Shown here: positions 17,339 through 26,756 of the stretch, piece by piece
Layout of the letters: each line of letters starts with the position of its first letter
How positions within the stretch are numbered: position 1 is the stretch's first letter
DNA from: Clostridium sp. AM22-11AC
Lineage (GTDB): Bacteria; Bacillota; Clostridia; Lachnospirales; Lachnospiraceae
Assembly: GCF_003473545.1 (NCBI RefSeq)
Contig: NZ_QUCM01000004.1
Coordinates: 186,001-250,000, forward strand
DNA length: 64,000 nucleotides
Reading direction: 5' to 3'
Made by a program: the position numbers and the translations under genes
Notes under the pieces: generated by a model
Told to the model about the DNA's origin: nothing
The model's input: only the letters and a program-made list of their open reading frames with translations
The model's database searches: none

Positions 17339-19434
17339 CGGCTGCCTCCTTTCCGCTGGTCAAATTCCAGCTTGAAGTTGGCGTACTGTCCATCGTCCTC
17401 CAAAACCACAGTGGCATCGTAGGTCTTGCCGGTTTTCTCCGAATATAGGCCCGTTACACGGACACGGCCATCTTTCAGCAGTGCAGACACCACAGCCTTG
17501 GTCGGCTGTTTTTTCTTGGCAGCCCACCATTTGTTATTTTTCCAGATTGCAAATTTGCAAGAATCATTCTGACAGAAGAAGCCTTTTTGCAGTTCTGCAA
17601 CTTCACCGCCGCAGCGGGGGCATTTGCCTACCACCTCACGGGGCGGGGAGAACAGGTACTCGGTTCCCTTGATGACCTGATAAGTCCCCACCAGGTCTCC
17701 CAACATGGTGCTGATCCCGTCCAAAAACTCCTCCGGGGCAAGCTGCCCGCGCTCGATCTCGCCCAGGCGGTACTCCCACTCGGCAGTCAAAAGCGGCGAT
17801 TGCAGCTGTTCCGGCAGAACGGTGATAAGGGAAACTGCATCGTGGGAAGGGAGAAGCTGCACCGTTTTCCTGCTCTTTTTTCGTTCCAGAAAACCGGCAG
17901 ATACCAGCTTTTCCAAAATACCGGCACGGGTGGCCGGTGTCCCCAGACCTTTTCGTTCGGCATCCTCCGGCATATCTTCTTTTCCGGCAGTCTCCATCGC
18001 GGACAATAGGGTGTCCTCCGTAAAGTGCTGGGGCGGACTGCTTTTGCCTTCTTTGACGATTGCCGCAGAAACCGAAAGGGTCTGTCCTTCGGTCAGCTCC
18101 GGCAGGGCTTTCTCTGCGCCCTCTTTTTTTGGCTCCGCATCCTTCATTTTGGCACGGTAAGCGTCCTCCAGTGCTTTCCATCCGGGGTGCTTCACTTTTT
18201 TTCCTTTGGCGGTAAACTCCCCACCGGCACAGTCGGCAATCACAACGGTTTCCGAATAGATATGGGGCTGGGCTACGGCACACAGCAGACGCAGGGCCAC
18301 CAGCTCCAGCACCGCTTTTTCTCCCGCAGGAAGGGCAGAAAGGTCTGCATCCTTGAGATTTCTGGTAGGGATTACTGCGTGGTGGTCGGTTACTTTCTTA
18401 TCGTTGATGACTGGCTGCGGATCACAGGTAATGGCGATCCCTTTGCGAAACGGCATAGCATTGGCAACCAGATTGACCAGCACCGGCAGGCTGTCTGCCA
18501 TATCACCGGTCAGATAGCGGCTGTCAGTACGGGGATAGGTGCAGAGCTTCTTTTCATACAGGCTTTGCAGATAGTCCAGGGTCTGCTGGGCTGTAAATCC
18601 AAGCAAGCGGTTGGCATCTCTTTGCAGAGTAGTCAGGTCATAGAGGGCGGGCGGCTTTTCGGACTTTTCCTTGCACTCCACCTTTTTGATCGTGACGGCT
18701 GCACCCTGGCAGACTTCTTTCAGCTGCTCGGCAGCGGCCTTATCCGCCATGCGCTCCCCGGATACGGTAAGACCGGGTAGCTCCAGTGCCACGGTATAAA
18801 AGGGAACCGGCTTAAAGGTGTCGATCTCAGCTTCTCGCTGGACAATGAGTGCCAGCGTAGGGGACATCACGCGCCCGATGTTGAGGGTGCGGTGGTACAG
18901 CACGGAAAAAAGCCTTGTGGCATTGATCCCCACCAGCCAGTCGGCCTTGGCACGACAGAGAGCAGCATCCCGAAGTCCGTCATAGTCCGCACCGGGGCGG
19001 AGGTTTGCAAAGCCCTCCCTGATGGCGGAGTCCTCCATCGAAGAAATCCAAAGCCTTTTCATCGGCTTTTGGCAGCCTGCCAGCTCATAGACACTGCGGA
19101 AGATCAGCTCGCCCTCGCGTCCGGCATCGCAAGCGTTTACCACCTCCGTCACATCCGGGGCATTCATCAGCTTTTTGAGAATATCAAACTGCTTTTTCTT
19201 ATCCTTTCCCACCACCATCTGCCAATGCTCCGGCAGAATAGGCAGGTCATCATATCGCCACTTGGCATACTTGGGGTCATAGCTGTCTGCATCTGCAAGC
19301 CCGGCCAGATGGCCCACGCACCAGCTGACACGCCAGCCGTTTCCCTCCAGATACCCGTCCTTACGGGCGGTTGCACCAATCACCGCCGACAGACTTTGTG
19401 CAACCGATGGTTTTTCAGCAATCACCAGCTTCAT
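17335..19434 (-). CDS. topB: DNA topoisomerase III
   Basis: The 699-residue protein begins MKLVIAEKPSVAQSL, the Toprim start of type IA topoisomerases; the ATG has GGGAGG nine bases away, so the 39 upstream in-frame codons are excluded. The Toprim acidic motif region is followed by the catalytic tyrosine in CTYPRTDSRYL (Tyr near 300). A C-terminal zinc ribbon, CPRCGGEVAELQ with CQNDSC, lies near 605-630. It relaxes and decatenates DNA and is a standard passenger of Tn1549-like elements, thought to help strand transfer. Its 5' end overlaps the 3' end of 19415-20122. Confidence 0.95.
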   Translation of the reverse strand: MKLVIAEKPSVAQSLSAVIGATARKDGYLEGNGWRVSWCVGHLAGLADADSYDPKYAKWRYDDLPILPEHWQMVVGKDKKKQFDILKKLMNAPDVTEVVNACDAGREGELIFRSVYELAGCQKPMKRLWISSMEDSAIREGFANLRPGADYDGLRDAALCRAKADWLVGINATRLFSVLYHRTLNIGRVMSPTLALIVQREAEIDTFKPVPFYTVALELPGLTVSGERMADKAAAEQLKEVCQGAAVTIKKVECKEKSEKPPALYDLTTLQRDANRLLGFTAQQTLDYLQSLYEKKLCTYPRTDSRYLTGDMADSLPVLVNLVANAMPFRKGIAITCDPQPVINDKKVTDHHAVIPTRNLKDADLSALPAGEKAVLELVALRLLCAVAQPHIYSETVVIADCAGGEFTAKGKKVKHPGWKALEDAYRAKMKDAEPKKEGAEKALPELTEGQTLSVSAAIVKEGKSSPPQHFTEDTLLSAMETAGKEDMPEDAERKGLGTPATRAGILEKLVSAGFLERKKSRKTVQLLPSHDAVSLITVLPEQLQSPLLTAEWEYRLGEIERGQLAPEEFLDGISTMLGDLVGTYQVIKGTEYLFSPPREVVGKCPRCGGEVAELQKGFFCQNDSCKFAIWKNNKWWAAKKKQPTKAVVSALLKDGRVRVTGLYSEKTGKTYDATVVLEDDGQYANFKLEFDQRKGGSR

Positions 19435-20122
19435 AATCTTCAACCTCCCATTCATTCTGCCAATTATCAGACAGTTTTTTTGCAATGCTGTGTTCTGAGG
19501 CAAGTGTAATGTCATAGCCAAAGCGATAATCATATCGGTACAACCTGCCAATCAAATCATTGATTATGATATTGCAGGCCATAATCACACGCTCTTTATC
19601 CACCTGCATCAGTTGATAGCGTTGATAATTGTTGTAATATTCTCGATGTCTGTGGGTTCTGCTGACCGTATCTTCCATCAGACAATCTATGGCATCTTTT
19701 TCACCATCTTCTTTGCTGCCCTGTGTATAAGACAACAGTTCCTTAACCATGGGAAAACTTTGTTCATCTACCGTTGCTTCTTCGCTCAAAAAACCGATAT
19801 AAGCTTTTAGTAACAGGCTAACTGCTGTTTTTTCAGCTTCAGATAAAGCGTTCATGGTCTCCGCTGCATCAGGCAACAGTTCCTTTTCCACAAATTCATC
19901 TATCTCACCAGAATAAAGCATTCGGATTGAGTCCACACATAAAGAGCGTTTTTGGGGTGCGGTCTCAATTTCAAAATCATAAAGATCCAAGTCATCGTCC
20001 TTCTTTGATTTTTTTTGAACTTTGCTTATAGCAGTGAAAAGAATGTCTCCTCCAAAGTAAATTCCGAAGGCGACCAGATCAAAAATAATCAGAAAGTGTA
20101 ATAACAAGTTCCAGGTGTTCAT
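19415..20122 (-). CDS. Membrane-anchored protein of unknown function
   Basis: The 235-residue product has one N-terminal membrane segment (about 5-30, LLLHFLIIFDLVAFGIYFGG), then a charged KKSKKDDD linker and a mostly helical soluble domain. GGAGG precedes the ATG, and the gene overlaps the topB start by 20 bases. I do not recognise a family. It lies between DUF4366 and topB, where other elements have variable genes. A type I anchor with a cytoplasmic domain is plausible (inside-positive rule). Confidence 0.7.
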   Translation of the reverse strand: MNTWNLLLHFLIIFDLVAFGIYFGGDILFTAISKVQKKSKKDDDLDLYDFEIETAPQKRSLCVDSIRMLYSGEIDEFVEKELLPDAAETMNALSEAEKTAVSLLLKAYIGFLSEEATVDEQSFPMVKELLSYTQGSKEDGEKDAIDCLMEDTVSRTHRHREYYNNYQRYQLMQVDKERVIMACNIIINDLIGRLYRYDYRFGYDITLASEHSIAKKLSDNWQNEWEVEDYEAGDC

Positions 20123-20269
20123 TGTGAGGTCCTCCTTTCTTTGACCATGTGCTGATTTTGGGTGTAGATTTGCAGTAAGAGAGTGAGTAGAGCAGCAGAG
20201 GACAGGAATTTCTCCCTGTCCTCTGTCCCTTATCCCGCAATGATTTGAAATATGCTACGCTCAAACGGT

Positions 20270-21022
20270 TCAATCTGTTCTATCACTTTCCTCATTAGGG
20301 TCAGAACCCTCAAAACCATCCTCAAGGACTTCCTCATCCTCAGTTTCCCATTCCTCGGAATCTTCCTCGCCATAATCATAATCGTCCAGACTGTCATTGC
20401 CCTTGGTCTTAGGCTTATTTTTAACGAGCTTCAAGTAGGCAAATACGCCACCGCCGCCCAGCAGAGCCAGCAGAAGGATCAGGGCAGCCGGGTTCAGTCC
20501 GGCAGGCTTCTCTTTTTCCGGCTCCGGTGTTTCTGCCGGAGGTTCCGGTGCTTTTCCCGTACATTTACTCTTATCAGTTACACAGACCGGGCAGGCCGTA
20601 TTAACTGCCCCTGCTTCACATTTCTTCGTGCAGCTGCACACAGCTGGCGGCTCCTCTTTGGCATTTCCATCTTCCATCAGTGCCATCAGGTCCGCTTCAT
20701 CCACCTGGTTCAGAAAGTGAACAGCAGTCTTTTTATCCTCGTTGGCCCTGTCGATCAGGATATAAAAATAGTTGCCTGCCTTGGTGGTAACGGTAATGAG
20801 CTGCTTGTTGCCACCAAAATCATCCACCAGAGCGGCGTTGCCATCCGGGGTCAGCGGAGGGGCTTTTTCCGTTTCTTCCACCACCACATTGCTGTCATTG
20901 GTGGTATCCTCTGCCGGGGGCGGAGCTGCGCCCTGGGCAAAAGCGGGAACGGTAAAGCCCAATGCCAGAACCAGCGTCAGGCAAATGGCGGAAAGTGTTC
21001 GGAGCAATCGTTTATTCCTCAT
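20270..21022 (-). CDS. DUF4366-domain exported membrane protein
   Basis: The 250-residue product starts [17 protein letters not shown] behind AGGAGG, with a signal peptide ending near TVPAFA. An ectodomain with [22 protein letters not shown] (in two conserved blocks) and a cysteine cluster (CSCTKKC, CPVC) follows, then a Pro/Glu linker, a membrane segment near residue 190 ([17 protein letters not shown]), and a very acidic tail. This is the DUF4366 layout of Tn1549-type elements, where it belongs to the secretion channel block. The acidic cytoplasmic tail may contact DNA-transfer proteins, but that is inference. Confidence 0.88.
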   Translation of the reverse strand: MRNKRLLRTLSAICLTLVLALGFTVPAFAQGAAPPPAEDTTNDSNVVVEETEKAPPLTPDGNAALVDDFGGNKQLITVTTKAGNYFYILIDRANEDKKTAVHFLNQVDEADLMALMEDGNAKEEPPAVCSCTKKCEAGAVNTACPVCVTDKSKCTGKAPEPPAETPEPEKEKPAGLNPAALILLLALLGGGGVFAYLKLVKNKPKTKGNDSLDDYDYGEEDSEEWETEDEEVLEDGFEGSDPNEESDRTD

Positions 21023-21263
21023 AGCTGTTTTCCTCCTGTTCGTTGTTGTCATCAGCCAAACTGCCGGGAACTGTGCCTCCGGACAGCATGGCGCTCAGCT
21101 GAGCCGGGGTCATACGCAGTGCGCGCACCATCTGGACGATCTCCAGATTTTCTGCCTCGGTTTTCTGTGTCTCCAGCGCCTTGAGCTTTTCCTGATACTC
21201 TGCGATCTTCTCGCGGACCTTAGTAATCTCCTGGTCAATGCGTTCAATTTTGTTCTTTGCCAT
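21012..21263 (-). CDS. DUF4315-domain coiled-coil protein
   Basis: The 83-residue product ([20 protein letters not shown]) is a coiled coil over residues 4-40 followed by the [13 protein letters not shown] block typical of DUF4315. It overlaps the DUF4366 start by 11 bases, so the two are probably co-translated; they co-occur in Tn1549-like elements. Function is unknown. Confidence 0.88.
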   Translation of the reverse strand: MAKNKIERIDQEITKVREKIAEYQEKLKALETQKTEAENLEIVQMVRALRMTPAQLSAMLSGGTVPGSLADDNNEQEENSYEE

Positions 21264-21292
21264 CGTCTATCACTCCTTCTAAAAAATCTCTG

Positions 21293-23011
21293 TTACCAGT
21301 TCATCAGGCCGTAGCCCTTGATACTCTGATAATTCAGGTCATAACTTTTGATCTTGCAGGCATCGCCGGAATTTCCCTCCACGGTATAAACACGGCTGCC
21401 ATCGGTGCCGATAACAATTCCCACATGGTCTGCGGAACCATCCAGATCCCAATCGAAGAAAATGGCATCACCGGGGGCGATGTTTTCATATCCTCGTGCG
21501 CCCCACTGTCCATGAGACTGGAACCACGGAACACCCTGAGACTGACAACCAGCAAAGCGTGGTTCCGTTCGACCGGATTGACCATAGCACCATGATACAA
21601 AGCAGGCACACCATTCCACACGGGAGTCAAAGCCGTACCAGCTCCAATAAGGTTGTCCTCCCACATTGCCCACCTGACTTTTCGCCAGTTCCACCAGCTG
21701 CGGATTGCCGGGGCGGGTGCCATTGATAAATTCAACACCAGTCAAATCTTCAGAAACACCTGTATCGGGAGAACCGCCACCAAACAACAGCGGCTTATTG
21801 CCCATAGTCTGTCGGTAGACCTGGTACATCTCCATCTGCTCCGGAGTCAGTAGTTCTGGCGCAAGAGAGGCAATGGAACGGCTTGTTAAAGTTACATGGA
21901 GAATACGATATTCATATTCATGCTCATCCCCATCTTCGTCAGTGTAAGTGCGAATCTGAATTTCTTCTCTCAGCGTGAGCTGATACTGTGCATCAAACAC
22001 ACGCTCCAGCTCTGCCTGTGCGCTGTGGCGTGTATAGCCCTGCAAGACAGCAGAGAGAAACGCCGCAAGCTCATGGGGGTCATGGCCGATCATGCCAAGG
22101 TTATAGCGATACTCGTCATACCCTGGGTGGCTGCTTTCGATGTTGTCGATTTTCTCCTGCAACCGAGCTTCTCTGTCTGCATAATCTGCCTCCACCGCCA
22201 GCATTTCCGGGTCATCCGATGGATAGGTAGTGCCGGAAATTACAGAACCAATACTCTGTGCCATCATAGAGCAGGAGGACATGGTATTCATCAGCATACA
22301 GGCGATGAGGAAAAAAACCCCTGCCATCAGGAAGCCCTTCTTGTGGCGCATGACGAATGCCCCTGCCTGCTGTGCCTTTTCTTTTACCGTCCTTGCGGCT
22401 TTTCCGGTTTTGGACGCAGCCTGGGCGGTATTTCCGGCAGTCTGACCGGTGCGCTTGGCGACGGCATACTGCTTTTTGATACTCTGTTTTTGCTGCCAGC
22501 GGGAGAGAGGGTTGCTGGTAAACTGAGGATTTTCCCGTAGGGACTTCTGGTACAGGGCATTTACATTTGCCTTTTCCAGCTTCTGCTCGGCCTGGGCTGC
22601 TTTGCGGTACGGCTTCAGCTTGTGGCTGCGATAGCCCTCCCGCACCAGATAAGCGCTGGTCTCCACCGCCTCCTCGGACTTGTGGGCGCTTTCCACGCCC
22701 ACATTGTCCTGTTCTGTTTCCCGGATCTCTTTGTGAAACTTGCCCGCGACCAGATGGACGGGAGCTTCCTTAACCCCTTGAGAAAGTTTGGAAGGTGGTT
22801 TTTTCTTGTCCTCAAAGGTCAGCTTCGAGGTCTTTTTCCCGGTGTCCGGGTCAATGACCGTCTGTCTGACTTTTTTCTTTGGAATATTGGCCTGCGCCTT
22901 ATCTGCTCTGGCCGTAGCTTTCTCCGTTTTGCGGATCGGCTTTTCCAGTGCAGGGTCAGCCCGTTCCTCATCAGTAAAGCGCAGGCGCGGCTCTTTATTC
23001 AAACCAATCAC
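21293..23011 (-). CDS. Membrane-anchored CHAP-domain cell-wall hydrolase of the transfer channel
   Basis: The 572-residue product has a long basic cytoplasmic N-terminus (1-225), one membrane segment near 230-250 (GFLMAGVFFLIACMLM), a VirB8-like or stalk region to about 430, and a C-terminal CHAP domain with the nucleophile in WCACFVSWCYGQ, the histidine in ADHVGIVIG, and EGNSGDAC. CHAP enzymes cut peptidoglycan amide or peptide bonds; the equivalent protein of Tn916-like elements (CwlT type) opens the wall for the channel. It sits between VirB4 and DUF4315 in the operon. Confidence 0.9.
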   Translation of the reverse strand: MIGLNKEPRLRFTDEERADPALEKPIRKTEKATARADKAQANIPKKKVRQTVIDPDTGKKTSKLTFEDKKKPPSKLSQGVKEAPVHLVAGKFHKEIRETEQDNVGVESAHKSEEAVETSAYLVREGYRSHKLKPYRKAAQAEQKLEKANVNALYQKSLRENPQFTSNPLSRWQQKQSIKKQYAVAKRTGQTAGNTAQAASKTGKAARTVKEKAQQAGAFVMRHKKGFLMAGVFFLIACMLMNTMSSCSMMAQSIGSVISGTTYPSDDPEMLAVEADYADREARLQEKIDNIESSHPGYDEYRYNLGMIGHDPHELAAFLSAVLQGYTRHSAQAELERVFDAQYQLTLREEIQIRTYTDEDGDEHEYEYRILHVTLTSRSIASLAPELLTPEQMEMYQVYRQTMGNKPLLFGGGSPDTGVSEDLTGVEFINGTRPGNPQLVELAKSQVGNVGGQPYWSWYGFDSRVEWCACFVSWCYGQSGRTEPRFAGCQSQGVPWFQSHGQWGARGYENIAPGDAIFFDWDLDGSADHVGIVIGTDGSRVYTVEGNSGDACKIKSYDLNYQSIKGYGLMNW

Positions 23012-23369
23012 CCATTAGGATAGCATCCATCATGTGGTGCAGCTCCACATAGAGGGCCAAACCTTCCGGATCATATAGCGGATGCACGGTGAGATACGCA
23101 TGGACTTGCGCCAGAATCTCAGAGAGCATTGTGATAGGTCTGCACCCTACAATGGTTGCTGCACCAGGGGCACACATCATATTCGCCCAAATCGAAAAGA
23201 GACGGGCAAGACCAATTTCGCCATCCTCATTCAAGGTTTTGAGTTCTTTGTCAGCGGTACGACACTCAACAACAGCGGAGGCCATTACCGGAAGCAACAT
23301 GAATTCGTGAGCCTCCAATGCCTCACGGAAAAAAATCATGGTATCAAGTTCGCAAATATTCTGTTTCAT
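22995..23369 (-). CDS. Small protein between VirB4 and CHAP genes, unknown
   Basis: The 124-residue product (MKQNICELDTMIFFREALEA) has no signal peptide and a few moderately hydrophobic helices. It overlaps the CHAP gene by 17 bases and follows virB4 by two. I do not recognise a family, but its tight placement in the secretion operon argues that it is translated and transfer-related. Confidence 0.7.
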   Translation of the reverse strand: MKQNICELDTMIFFREALEAHEFMLLPVMASAVVECRTADKELKTLNEDGEIGLARLFSIWANMMCAPGAATIVGCRPITMLSEILAQVHAYLTVHPLYDPEGLALYVELHHMMDAILMGDWFE

Positions 23370-23371
23370 AG

Positions 23372-25837
23372 TTATTCATCCTCCTTTTTCAGTTCCTGGG
23401 GTTTGGTGGTCATAATGCGGTAAAGCTCAGTATTCTTCGGGAAGTGGTCAACGAAGGGCAGGATGGTGGAGCCATAGAACAGCAGGCCCTCGCCCTCACC
23501 GGAGTGGGTCACATAGCTAAGCTGGTGCGTGGAAATGCCCAGCTGCTTGGCAAGTATCTGACGGTCTCCGCCTGCCTGGTTGAGCATATACACGAAGTCG
23601 GAGTTTTCAAAGATGTTCTCTACCTCGCGGCTGCTCAAAAGGTCTTTGACATTCTGGGTGATACCTGTCGGAATACCACCCCATTTACGGAATCGCTTCC
23701 AGATTTCCACTGTATAGGCAGCGGTCTGTTCCTCCTTCAAAAGCAGGTGCATCTCGTCGATGTAGTAACGGGTGGACTTGTGGGCAGCGCGGTTGATGGT
23801 AACGCGGTTCCACACCTGATCCTGTACCACCAGCATACCGATTTTCTTGAGTTGCTTGCCCAGCTCCTTAATGTCATAGCAGACAATGCGGTTATTGATG
23901 TCCACATTGCTCTGGTGATTGAACACATTGAGGGAGCCGGTTACATAGATTTCAAGGGCCGTGGCGATATACTGGGCTTCCTTTTCCTCCTGTGCACGGA
24001 GCAGGTTATATAGGTCCTCCAGTATGGGCATATTCTCCGGGCGCGGGTCATTGAGGTAGGTCTGATAGACCAGACGCACACAACGGTCGATGATGGTTTT
24101 CTGCACCGGCTGCAATCCGTCCTTACCGCCCACGATCAGCTCACACAAGCTGAGGATAAAGTCAGACTTGAGGGACAGCGGGCTTTCATCATCCGAATAG
24201 TCCAGGTTCAGATCCATCGGATTGATGTAGTTGGTTGAGGTAGGCGAGATCTTGATGACCTGCCCATGCAGACGCTCAACAAGAGGTGCGTACTCCGCTT
24301 CCGGGTCACAGATGATAACATCATCATTGGTAAGCAAAAAGCAGTTGGCGATTTCTCGTTTTGCGCTGAAGGACTTACCGGAACCCGGCGTACCCAAAAT
24401 CAAGCCGTTGGGGTTTTTCAGCAGCTTTCTATCCACCATGATGAGGTTGTTGGACAGGGCATTGATGCCGTAGTACAGGGCTTCCTTGCCGTTCTGGAAT
24501 AATTCCTGTGTGGTGAATGGTACAAAGATAGCCGTAGAACTGGTGGTCAGCCCTCGCTGAATCTCGATCTGATTGAGTCCCAGGGGCAGACAGCTCATCA
24601 GCCCTTCTTCCTGCTGGAAGTCCAGTCTGGTCAGCTGGCAGTTATACTTCTGGGCAATAGAGCCTGCCTGAAAGATGTTGTTGCCAAGCTGACGGGGGGT
24701 GTCCGCTGTGTTCAGCACCAAAAAGGAGACCAGGAACATTCTCTCGTTTCGGCTCTGCAAATCCTGCAACAGCTTTTTCGCTTCGCTGCCGTAGGTGGCA
24801 AGGTCAGAAGGAATGATGTCCATGTCGTATCCGGCGCGGACTGCTTTTTTCTGTTCCTCAATCTTACTGCGGTCCAGATCGGTAATCTTACGCTTTACCG
24901 TTTTGATGGCTTTCACCTGATCCACCGACTGAATGTGCATACTCACAATGAGCGAGCTTTCCATATCCAGAAAATCAGCCAGCAGACGGTCATTCAGCTC
25001 TGGGGCTAAAATCTGCAAAAAAGAAACAGCCCCGTATTTCTTGCCCATACGGAACTGCTTGCCGGTGCGGAACTCAAAGGAGCTTGGTGCAATAAAATCT
25101 TTCGTGGACAGGCCGGAAGGAGCCAGCCAGTCCCATTCAAACTGAAACGGGAGCTGTTCATCCATGTGGAATACCGCATGAAGCTGGGAAAGCCTTTCCT
25201 TACCGTCCAATGTTCTGGCGGCTACACCAAGACGCTTGAAGTTATTGAGTATATCGGTCTCAATACGCTCCAGACGGGGCTTGGCGGCTTTGATGCTGTC
25301 AGCGTTGATACCAAAGGTCAGGTATTTGGTCTTGATGAGACCGTTGTTGCCTCTGACCAGCTGATTTTGCAGCATCGTGGTATATTCCTCACGGATACTG
25401 TCAAAGGCATCCCCCTGGGGCGGAATGGAAATGGAGTTGGCAAAGGTCTCCTCCGATGCCGCAAGGTTCAAAAAAGACAGCTGGAAGTGAATCGAGCTGT
25501 CGAAATAATTGAGGAAATCACACCAGCCCTCAAAGATCGCGGTCTTATCTTCATTTTGGGAGAGCTGATAGTTGATGTCCTGAAACTGAATGGTCTTTGT
25601 GTAGTGGCTGTCCGATACGCGGCAGATCCCGTCCGGCCACATTCGTTCATAGGGGATACTGTCCTGTGCCGATTTTCCTTTTTTGTCCGTGCGGTTGGCG
25701 CGGGCAATGGCCGCTTCGATCTGCTTCTTATCGGCGCGGGACAGCTTTTTCTTTGTCTTTACCGGATGCACGGTCTTTTCTTCCGGTTTTCCCAGCAGAC
25801 GGCGCAGCCAGCTTTTCATTGCGGTGAACAATGTCAT
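23372..25837 (-). CDS. VirB4-like conjugation ATPase
   Basis: The 821-residue protein has the VirB4/TraE/ConE layout: a variable N-terminal half and a C-terminal RecA-like motor with LGTPGSGKSFSAKRE (Walker A near 479-490), DVIICDPEAEYAPL (Walker-B-like region near 505) and the C-terminal RYYIDEMHLLL. It powers the type IV secretion channel at the membrane. The annotated ATG lies only three bases after AAGGAGG; MKSWLRRLLGK at 25819 is an alternative start. It overlaps the end of the PrgI gene by 110 bases. Confidence 0.95.
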   Translation of the reverse strand: MTLFTAMKSWLRRLLGKPEEKTVHPVKTKKKLSRADKKQIEAAIARANRTDKKGKSAQDSIPYERMWPDGICRVSDSHYTKTIQFQDINYQLSQNEDKTAIFEGWCDFLNYFDSSIHFQLSFLNLAASEETFANSISIPPQGDAFDSIREEYTTMLQNQLVRGNNGLIKTKYLTFGINADSIKAAKPRLERIETDILNNFKRLGVAARTLDGKERLSQLHAVFHMDEQLPFQFEWDWLAPSGLSTKDFIAPSSFEFRTGKQFRMGKKYGAVSFLQILAPELNDRLLADFLDMESSLIVSMHIQSVDQVKAIKTVKRKITDLDRSKIEEQKKAVRAGYDMDIIPSDLATYGSEAKKLLQDLQSRNERMFLVSFLVLNTADTPRQLGNNIFQAGSIAQKYNCQLTRLDFQQEEGLMSCLPLGLNQIEIQRGLTTSSTAIFVPFTTQELFQNGKEALYYGINALSNNLIMVDRKLLKNPNGLILGTPGSGKSFSAKREIANCFLLTNDDVIICDPEAEYAPLVERLHGQVIKISPTSTNYINPMDLNLDYSDDESPLSLKSDFILSLCELIVGGKDGLQPVQKTIIDRCVRLVYQTYLNDPRPENMPILEDLYNLLRAQEEKEAQYIATALEIYVTGSLNVFNHQSNVDINNRIVCYDIKELGKQLKKIGMLVVQDQVWNRVTINRAAHKSTRYYIDEMHLLLKEEQTAAYTVEIWKRFRKWGGIPTGITQNVKDLLSSREVENIFENSDFVYMLNQAGGDRQILAKQLGISTHQLSYVTHSGEGEGLLFYGSTILPFVDHFPKNTELYRIMTTKPQELKKEDE

Positions 25838-26183
25838 ACACCTCCTTATCGAGCATTTCCTGCCGCTTTAATACGGCATAAAAGTTATTGGTCTGGTAGG
25901 GACGCTGCTTGGGACGGATCACAGCTACTTTGAGGATGTTGCCGACGATCTTTTCCAGGGGCTGTCCATGCTTTTCATACATTGCCAGCAGGAAGAAGGG
26001 CATCATGACCAGCATCATACACATGGCAGCCATGCTGTTTCCCGCAGGCTCACGGAGCCACAAGAACAGCGGTACACCTACAAGCGCCCCGGCGGTAAAG
26101 CAGACCAGCTGCCTTCGTGTCAGATTGAACATGACCTTGGTTTTGACTTTGGTTAAATCTTTGGGTACGGGTACATAAGCCAT
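25728..26183 (-). CDS. PrgI-family membrane protein (VirB3-like)
   Basis: The product has 151 residues starting MAYVPVPKDLTKVKTKVMFNL. GGAGG lies eight bases before this ATG, which favours it over an upstream GTG that overlaps the site. Two membrane segments (about 27-45 and 50-70) follow the conserved N-terminus, as in PrgI proteins that partner VirB4 in Gram-positive channels. The tail is long and basic, and its gene overlaps virB4 by 110 bases. Confidence 0.88.
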   Translation of the reverse strand: MAYVPVPKDLTKVKTKVMFNLTRRQLVCFTAGALVGVPLFLWLREPAGNSMAAMCMMLVMMPFFLLAMYEKHGQPLEKIVGNILKVAVIRPKQRPYQTNNFYAVLKRQEMLDKEVYDIVHRNEKLAAPSAGKTGRKDRASGKDKEKAVPRR

Positions 26184-26197
26184 ATTATCCACCTCCT

Positions 26198-26743
26198 TTA
26201 TGGGAATGAAATAGAGCTGTCCACTTCATTTCCCCACACATCCCAACCGGGTGTGGATTGACGAGCAAACAGTTCTATGCGCGGGAGATCACCCATCAAT
26301 GAGACAATGCGTTCTCTGGCTTCCTGCGGTTTTTTTGAATGTTCTTCAATGTGAGAGACAATGACCTGATGAACAGCTGCGTTTATACGCTTGGGATGTC
26401 CTTTCGTTGCGAGGATACAAAGTTCCACATTGGAGCGCGTCCAATATCCCATTCCCCAGAACAAGCTATCTGCCTTTCGATTTTGCTTTACCCAAACAAA
26501 GCCGACGGTTTTATAGGTAAATCCCCATGCCTTCAGAACTGAGAGACCTTCCAGTAAACATGGAATCGTGACCCATAAAAACAAGGCACAGTCTTTATCC
26601 GCCAAGTTGCCTACTGGCAGCGCACAAATATCCTCGATACTCATGGTCGGATAGTGACTTTCTGCACTGCGTCCCAATCCTTTCTTGGAATATACTTTGT
26701 AGTTCCATGGCGGGTCTGCGTAAATGATTTGATATTTTTTCAT
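26198..26743 (-). CDS. MT-A70-family adenine-N6 DNA methyltransferase, orphan
   Basis: The 181-residue product starts MKKYQIIYADPPWNYKVY; AAAGGAGG, overlapping the stop of the VirB6-like gene, fixes this start. DPPW near residues 10-13 is the catalytic motif, and CILATKGHPKR and FARQSTPGWDVWGNE are typical MT-A70 blocks. The family methylates adenine N6. There is no restriction gene nearby, and it is placed inside the secretion operon between VirB6-like and PrgI, so it may mark the element's own DNA before or after transfer. The size is normal for short phage- and ICE-borne members. Confidence 0.9.
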   Translation of the reverse strand: MKKYQIIYADPPWNYKVYSKKGLGRSAESHYPTMSIEDICALPVGNLADKDCALFLWVTIPCLLEGLSVLKAWGFTYKTVGFVWVKQNRKADSLFWGMGYWTRSNVELCILATKGHPKRINAAVHQVIVSHIEEHSKKPQEARERIVSLMGDLPRIELFARQSTPGWDVWGNEVDSSISFP

Positions 26744-26756
26744 ACAGAACCCTCCT

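Noticed and set aside
14549-19509. Several plus-strand frames of 150-380 codons opposite ArdC and topB
   Set aside because: Same reasoning: mirror frames of well-supported minus-strand genes, no ribosome sites.
20079-20273. 64-codon minus-strand frame between DUF4366 and 19415-20122
   Set aside because: No ribosome site, overlaps the start of a better gene, composition looks random.
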